NCBI GenBank assembly: GCA_021199495.1
Contig: JAJQHY010000079.1
Coordinates: 1-64,000 of the forward strand
DNA from: Lachnospiraceae bacterium
GTDB lineage: Bacteria; Bacillota; Clostridia; Lachnospirales; Lachnospiraceae
Direction of reading: 5' to 3'
Length of the DNA stretch: 64,000 nt
Every line of letters starts with the position of its first letter. Position 1 is the stretch's first letter. Of the stretch, positions 60,273 to 64,000 are shown in pieces. The position numbers and the translations under genes were made by a program. The notes beneath the pieces are model-generated. The model was not told the origin of the DNA. It searched no databases and worked only from the letters and a program-made list of their open reading frames with translations.

Positions 60273-62588
60273 TTAACTGTTCTCACTCAAATACAGACTT
60301 ACACGGTTCTGGATAATCTCCGCCACGTCATCCACGCTCTTCTGCCCTGAGAAGTAGCTGCCTGCTTCCTCCTCAATGATAGCAAGGATCTCCGAGTTGC
60401 CGCTGCCTGCCACCGTTACTGCGCCGTTTAAGAGCTCGTAGAATTCCTCCACGTCCTCCTCCGTACAGGGCACATACCAGTATTCCCATCCATCCTGATA
60501 GCCGATGCCGCTGCTGCCGCCGATCAGGACCGGATTCCCGTTCTCGTCCAGATATGGGTCGCCGTTTTCATCCAACGCATACTCGACCGTCGTCTCTTCC
60601 GCAAAATAAGCATCCAGCTCACTTTGCAGAATGGAAAAAGCGTATCCTCCCCAGGCCGTATCCTCCGTCAGCGTCGACACGATAAAGTCCGCCGCCGCAT
60701 CCTTATATTCTGACTTAGAGCAGATTGCGTAAGTGGAACCGGTGCCGCTGATGATCGTGCCGTTACCGCCAACGCCCGGATAGCCAATAGCTGTGTACGC
60801 CTTCCCCTCAAAATGCGCTCTGTAGAGTTGAAGCTCATCCAGGTCGTAAATGTAGACCTCCTCCGCGGCCAGTGTCCCATTCTGGATTTTGGTCGGTTCG
60901 CTCTCCTCCCAGGTCTCATTGGATTCCTCCGGGAAAGCGGCCGCCAATTCTAACAGTGCCTTGAATTCCTCACTGTCAAAGCTGCAGGTATGGTCCTCTT
61001 CGTTGATAAAGCTGGTATATCCATAGGTCAGAAGCGTGTTCAGCATCTGATCACACGTTTCTCCCATGAACCACTCCATGCCCGCCGGAAGAGAGGCAAT
61101 CACTTCCGCGGCTTCTTCAAGCGTCCAGCCAGACGCATCTCCCACCAGCTCTGACAGGGCGTACACCGTCTGAAGCTCGAACTCACCCGGCAGTTCGTAC
61201 AGCTTCCCATCCCGCAGATATGCATCGTAAACCTGCGCCACGAATTGATCGCGGGTATATCCTCTCTCATCCAGATACGGCACCAGATCCTCTAAAAGTC
61301 CACTGCTGATCAGGGTATTCGTATTTACACCATAACCGGTCATGATAATATCCGCGCCGTCGCCGCTCACCAGGTCATTCTGCATCCGGGTCATCGCGTC
61401 ATCATAATAGGTCTGGTAATCATTATAGTCTGTAATTAAAGTATAATCCAGATAGGTCTTAATTTCAATGCGATACTGATCATTTGCCTTATTAAAGGCC
61501 ACAACATATTCCTGCGTATAGCTGTCATTGGAAAAGAGTGCCAGGGTAAGCGTCGTCTTCTCTGACACCTCGCTGCTTTCCTTGCGGGTCACAAGCGACA
61601 TGTTCCCATTGTACGAATTGGCGGAGTAATCATAAATCTCCACCACCATGGTATCCTCATCTATGTAATACACCGCGTTGACATTATAACCCACAATGTC
61701 CAGGCTGACCCAGTCAAAGAGTGTCTCCGTCCCGCCGGTCGAAGCGTCATAGCGATACATATTCATGCCAGAGCTGTCGCCGTAAATCACACTGCCGTCC
61801 GCAAGTACATTGACCGTATTGGAATCAAAATTCGTCACTCCGAAATCGATTGTTTCAAACGCCTTTGTGTCAGGGTTGACATAGGCCAGCTGATAACCAC
61901 TGTCATAATAGGTAGCGATCACCCGTCCGTCCTCGGACAGACCCATGGAATTCAACCAGTTGGGGACCGCGATTTCGGCGATCTGATTTCCCTCCATGTC
62001 TGTCACAAACGCAGCGGAATCACATCCCAGATAGATATATCCGTCTGTGCCAACAATCAGATCACTGACATAGGCGTAACCGTTCTGCTCCTCCAGCCTG
62101 GACATCAGATCGTCCAGAGAAAAGACGCTTCGTGTCTGACCGTTTTCATCCAGAATGCGCACGGAATAATGCGTCTCCTCATCATAATAAGCCTCTAAAA
62201 GAACAAATCCCGCAAAATCTCCCTCCGGGATAATCGCGGCATTATAAATGTAAGAATTCTCACCTGTCTCGCACTCTATCGTCTGCACCGAACCGGTATC
62301 CAGATCCATCACCAGAAGCTCCACACGCTCTTTGGACTCTCCATACACAGTGTAGGTTTTTAAGAGCAGATGCCCAAAGCAGCCGTGGGTGGAGTAGTAG
62401 CCATTCTCACTCTCATTTTCCTCAGAACCCCAGTCCAGATCCTCCAGGACATAGACCCAGGTCAGCGCATTTTCCGTATCATCCTGAACATCAGCGCTGC
62501 CTGTACTCTGCGAGGAACAGCCTGTAAAAAGCAGCGTAAGAACGGCCAGTAAAGCCGGTAAGATAACCGTCAGGGTTTTCTTTTTCAT
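60273..62588 (-). CDS. Large solute-binding lipoprotein, second paralogue
   Basis: A 771-residue lipoprotein. Its signal peptide (KKKTLTVILPALLAVLTL) ends at the lipobox LFTGC. Residues about 30-365 are a beta-rich, propeller-like region (YAYVSDLIVGTDGYIYLG, GRVIATYYDSGYQLAYV, NVLADGSVIYGDSSG). Residues about 370-771 are a CUT1-like binding domain (TLTLALFSNDSYTQEYVVAF, GADIIMTGYGVNTNTLI, KNG-type loops, YFSGQKSVDDVAEIIQNRVS). It shares architecture and the C-terminal end with the 52.8 kb gene. The start is ATG 62588 with CTGGAGG upstream. It is the first gene of the cluster, next to the permeases. The propeller part may bind a polymer or wall glycan; the ligand is unknown. Confidence 0.87.
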   Translation of the reverse strand: MKKKTLTVILPALLAVLTLLFTGCSSQSTGSADVQDDTENALTWVYVLEDLDWGSEENESENGYYSTHGCFGHLLLKTYTVYGESKERVELLVMDLDTGSVQTIECETGENSYIYNAAIIPEGDFAGFVLLEAYYDEETHYSVRILDENGQTRSVFSLDDLMSRLEEQNGYAYVSDLIVGTDGYIYLGCDSAAFVTDMEGNQIAEIAVPNWLNSMGLSEDGRVIATYYDSGYQLAYVNPDTKAFETIDFGVTNFDSNTVNVLADGSVIYGDSSGMNMYRYDASTGGTETLFDWVSLDIVGYNVNAVYYIDEDTMVVEIYDYSANSYNGNMSLVTRKESSEVSEKTTLTLALFSNDSYTQEYVVAFNKANDQYRIEIKTYLDYTLITDYNDYQTYYDDAMTRMQNDLVSGDGADIIMTGYGVNTNTLISSGLLEDLVPYLDERGYTRDQFVAQVYDAYLRDGKLYELPGEFELQTVYALSELVGDASGWTLEEAAEVIASLPAGMEWFMGETCDQMLNTLLTYGYTSFINEEDHTCSFDSEEFKALLELAAAFPEESNETWEESEPTKIQNGTLAAEEVYIYDLDELQLYRAHFEGKAYTAIGYPGVGGNGTIISGTGSTYAICSKSEYKDAAADFIVSTLTEDTAWGGYAFSILQSELDAYFAEETTVEYALDENGDPYLDENGNPVLIGGSSGIGYQDGWEYWYVPCTEEDVEEFYELLNGAVTVAGSGNSEILAIIEEEAGSYFSGQKSVDDVAEIIQNRVSLYLSENS

Positions 62589-62711
62589 GAAGACCTCCAG
62601 TGAAACAGATTTTAGCATGAAAATGTATCCGATTTGTAACATCCTCTGCTGCATTCAGTATACAACATAATCTTTCAGAATACTATTTAAGATTTTCTGA
62701 AGATTGCCCCT

Positions 62712-64000
62712 TCACCTTTGCAACCGGTAGCACGCCGCCTCCTTTAAATGCGCCTCCTGTATCAGTTCGCTGTCCTCCAGGTCCGCAATTGTCCGTGCTA
62801 CCTTCAACAGCCTGTGATACGCTCTGGCCGACAGCTGCAGGCGCTCAAACAAAAGCCCCGCACATAGCTCTGCCTCCTTTGTCATGGCGCAGTAACGCGC
62901 GATATCCATCGCCGGAATCTGGGAATTAAAGCAGATCTGTGTCCCCTGAAACCGCACCTGCTGCCGCTCCCTCGCCTTCAGGACGCGGCCGCGCATGACG
63001 GCACTGCTCTCCGAAGGCTTTACCTCCCTTAACTCCTCAATGCGCACCGCGGATACCTGACAGCATAAGTCAATCCTGTCGAGTATTGGCCCTGATATTT
63101 TACTCGTATATCGGGTAATTTCGGCGTCCGTACATTTGCAGCGGTTGCGGTCCGGATAATAGCCGCAGGGACAGGGGTTCATCGCCGCCACCAGCATGAA
63201 ATCCGCCGGGAAGGAATATATCGCCTCGCTTCTGGCAATCTGCACCCGCTTTTCCTCCATCGGCTGGCGCAGCACCTCCAGAACATCCCGGCGGAATTCC
63301 GGCAGCTCGTCCAAAAACAGAACCGCCCGGTGCGCAAGCGAAATTACGCCCGGTCTCGGAATGCGGCCACCTCCCGCCATGGCCTGCACGGACATGGTAT
63401 GGTGCGGATTTAAAAAGGGACGCCTGGTGATAAAGGGCGTGCTTTCATCAAGCTTCCCGGCCACACTGTAAATACTGGAAATCTCCATGCTTTCCTCGGC
63501 GGAAAGGGGCGGCAGGATGGAGGGCAGGCGTCTGGCAATCATCGTCTTCCCGGCGCCCGGCGGCCCGATCAGGAGAAAATGATGGAAACCGGCAGCCGCG
63601 ATCTGCGCGGCCCTGCGCGCCTGATACTGCCCCTGCACCTCCGAAAAATCCGCCGTATCTGATGCCGCTTTTTCCTGAAAATAAGCTGCCGTGTCCAGAA
63701 CATAAGGCTCCTTCTTTTCTCCTGAAAGCAGTTCAAGTACATCCGTCAGGTTGTCCATCCCGTAGACCTCTATGCCCTGCACAAAGGCACCCTCTTTGGC
63801 GTTGGCCGAAGGCAGAACCACCCGCGCAAAGCCCTGCCTTTTGGCCTCATTGACGATGGGCAGAACGCCCTGAATCCCCCTTAACTCCCCGTTTAAACCG
63901 AGCTCTCCTAAAAAGAGGGTTTCCTCAAGCCCCTGTGCCCTGATTTCCCCGGAAGCGTAAAGCGCGCCAATGGCGATCGGCAGATCAAGTCCTGTCCCCG
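62712..64000 (-). CDS. comM: ComM/YifB-family magnesium-chelatase-like ATPase, cut by the window edge
   Basis: About 430 C-terminal residues of a YifB/ComM AAA+ protein (full length about 510), which has a helicase-like role in branch migration of incoming DNA. The frame is open to the right edge (ending GLDLPIAIGALYASGEIR when read from the edge), so the true start lies outside. Visible are the LonC-like N-terminal part (FLGELGLNGELRGIQGVLP), Walker A LLIGPPGAGKTMIA, Walker B AVLFLDELPEFRRDVL, and the Cys cluster MNPCPCGYYPDRNRCKC. The C-terminus is RAYHRLLKVARTIADLEDSE. There is no sign of damage. Confidence 0.95.
   Translation of the reverse strand, partial: GTGLDLPIAIGALYASGEIRAQGLEETLFLGELGLNGELRGIQGVLPIVNEAKRQGFARVVLPSANAKEGAFVQGIEVYGMDNLTDVLELLSGEKKEPYVLDTAAYFQEKAASDTADFSEVQGQYQARRAAQIAAAGFHHFLLIGPPGAGKTMIARRLPSILPPLSAEESMEISSIYSVAGKLDESTPFITRRPFLNPHHTMSVQAMAGGGRIPRPGVISLAHRAVLFLDELPEFRRDVLEVLRQPMEEKRVQIARSEAIYSFPADFMLVAAMNPCPCGYYPDRNRCKCTDAEITRYTSKISGPILDRIDLCCQVSAVRIEELREVKPSESSAVMRGRVLKARERQQVRFQGTQICFNSQIPAMDIARYCAMTKEAELCAGLLFERLQLSARAYHRLLKVARTIADLEDSELIQEAHLKEAACYRLQR

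Overview
The window looks like a chromosome segment of an anaerobic, spore-forming Clostridia bacterium, most likely Lachnospiraceae. The signs are moderate GC, strong AGGAGG-type ribosome binding sites, a division/cell-wall cluster that runs directly into the sporulation genes spoIIGA and sigE, large CUT1-type sugar-binding lipoproteins, and several GH families acting on host glycans. Almost all genes are on the minus strand. The exceptions are upp, a peptide ABC operon and one small DUF2442 gene. The last gene (comM) runs off the right edge. No tRNA, insertion sequence, prophage or CRISPR array was seen.

Layout. 0-7.6 kb: an HtrA-like protease, RNase P RNA (rnpB), a Nudix hydrolase, an aspartate aminotransferase, an FMN-riboswitch-controlled riboflavin transporter (ribU) with a PH-domain protein, and the divergent uracil pair uraA/upp. 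7.6-21.5 kb: a dcw cluster transcribed as mraZ-rsmH-ftsL-pbp-spoVD-mraY-murD-ftsW-ftsQ-ftsZ-spoIIGA-sigE, without murG, murB or murC. 21.9-30.1 kb: a polytopic membrane protein, a divergent enolase, asnB, a coiled-coil protein, gpmI and thiN. 30.1-37.7 kb: an accessory stretch with a VWA protein, a YD-repeat fragment, an Rpn-type nuclease, an ATPase-CYTH fusion, an XRE regulator, a frameshifted AbiE toxin-antitoxin pair with its operators, and a macro-domain fusion protein. 37.8-43.1 kb: a peptide/oligopeptide ABC importer with two fused ATPase domains. 43.1-52.6 kb: GH31, a GH129-like enzyme, an N-acetylhexosamine kinase and a GH2 beta-galactosidase. 52.8-62.6 kb: two very large solute-binding lipoproteins, two CUT1 permeases, an HlyD-type adaptor and a MacB-core-only membrane protein, with no ATPase. 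62.7-64 kb: comM.

How the genes work together. The dcw genes make lipid I and the divisome and lead into the sigma-E switch of sporulation. The lacZ/NahK/GH129-like operon fits intracellular breakdown of Gal-GalNAc or Gal-GlcNAc host glycans followed by anomeric phosphorylation of the amino sugar. The adjacent ABC/HlyD/MacB-core cluster may handle surface uptake, but this is inferred.

The least explained signals are non-coding. (1) A repeat family of four copies has terminal inverted repeats; its two full copies keep internal stems whose sequence has changed on both arms. (2) A roughly 220-bp array between the two PBP genes carries seven copies of a 14-nt motif about every 30 nt, alternating between hairpin loops and linkers. 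(3) A 9-bp perfect stem locks the ribosome binding site of the divergent enolase. (4) The rnpB -35 box lies exactly in the loop of the upstream gene's terminator.
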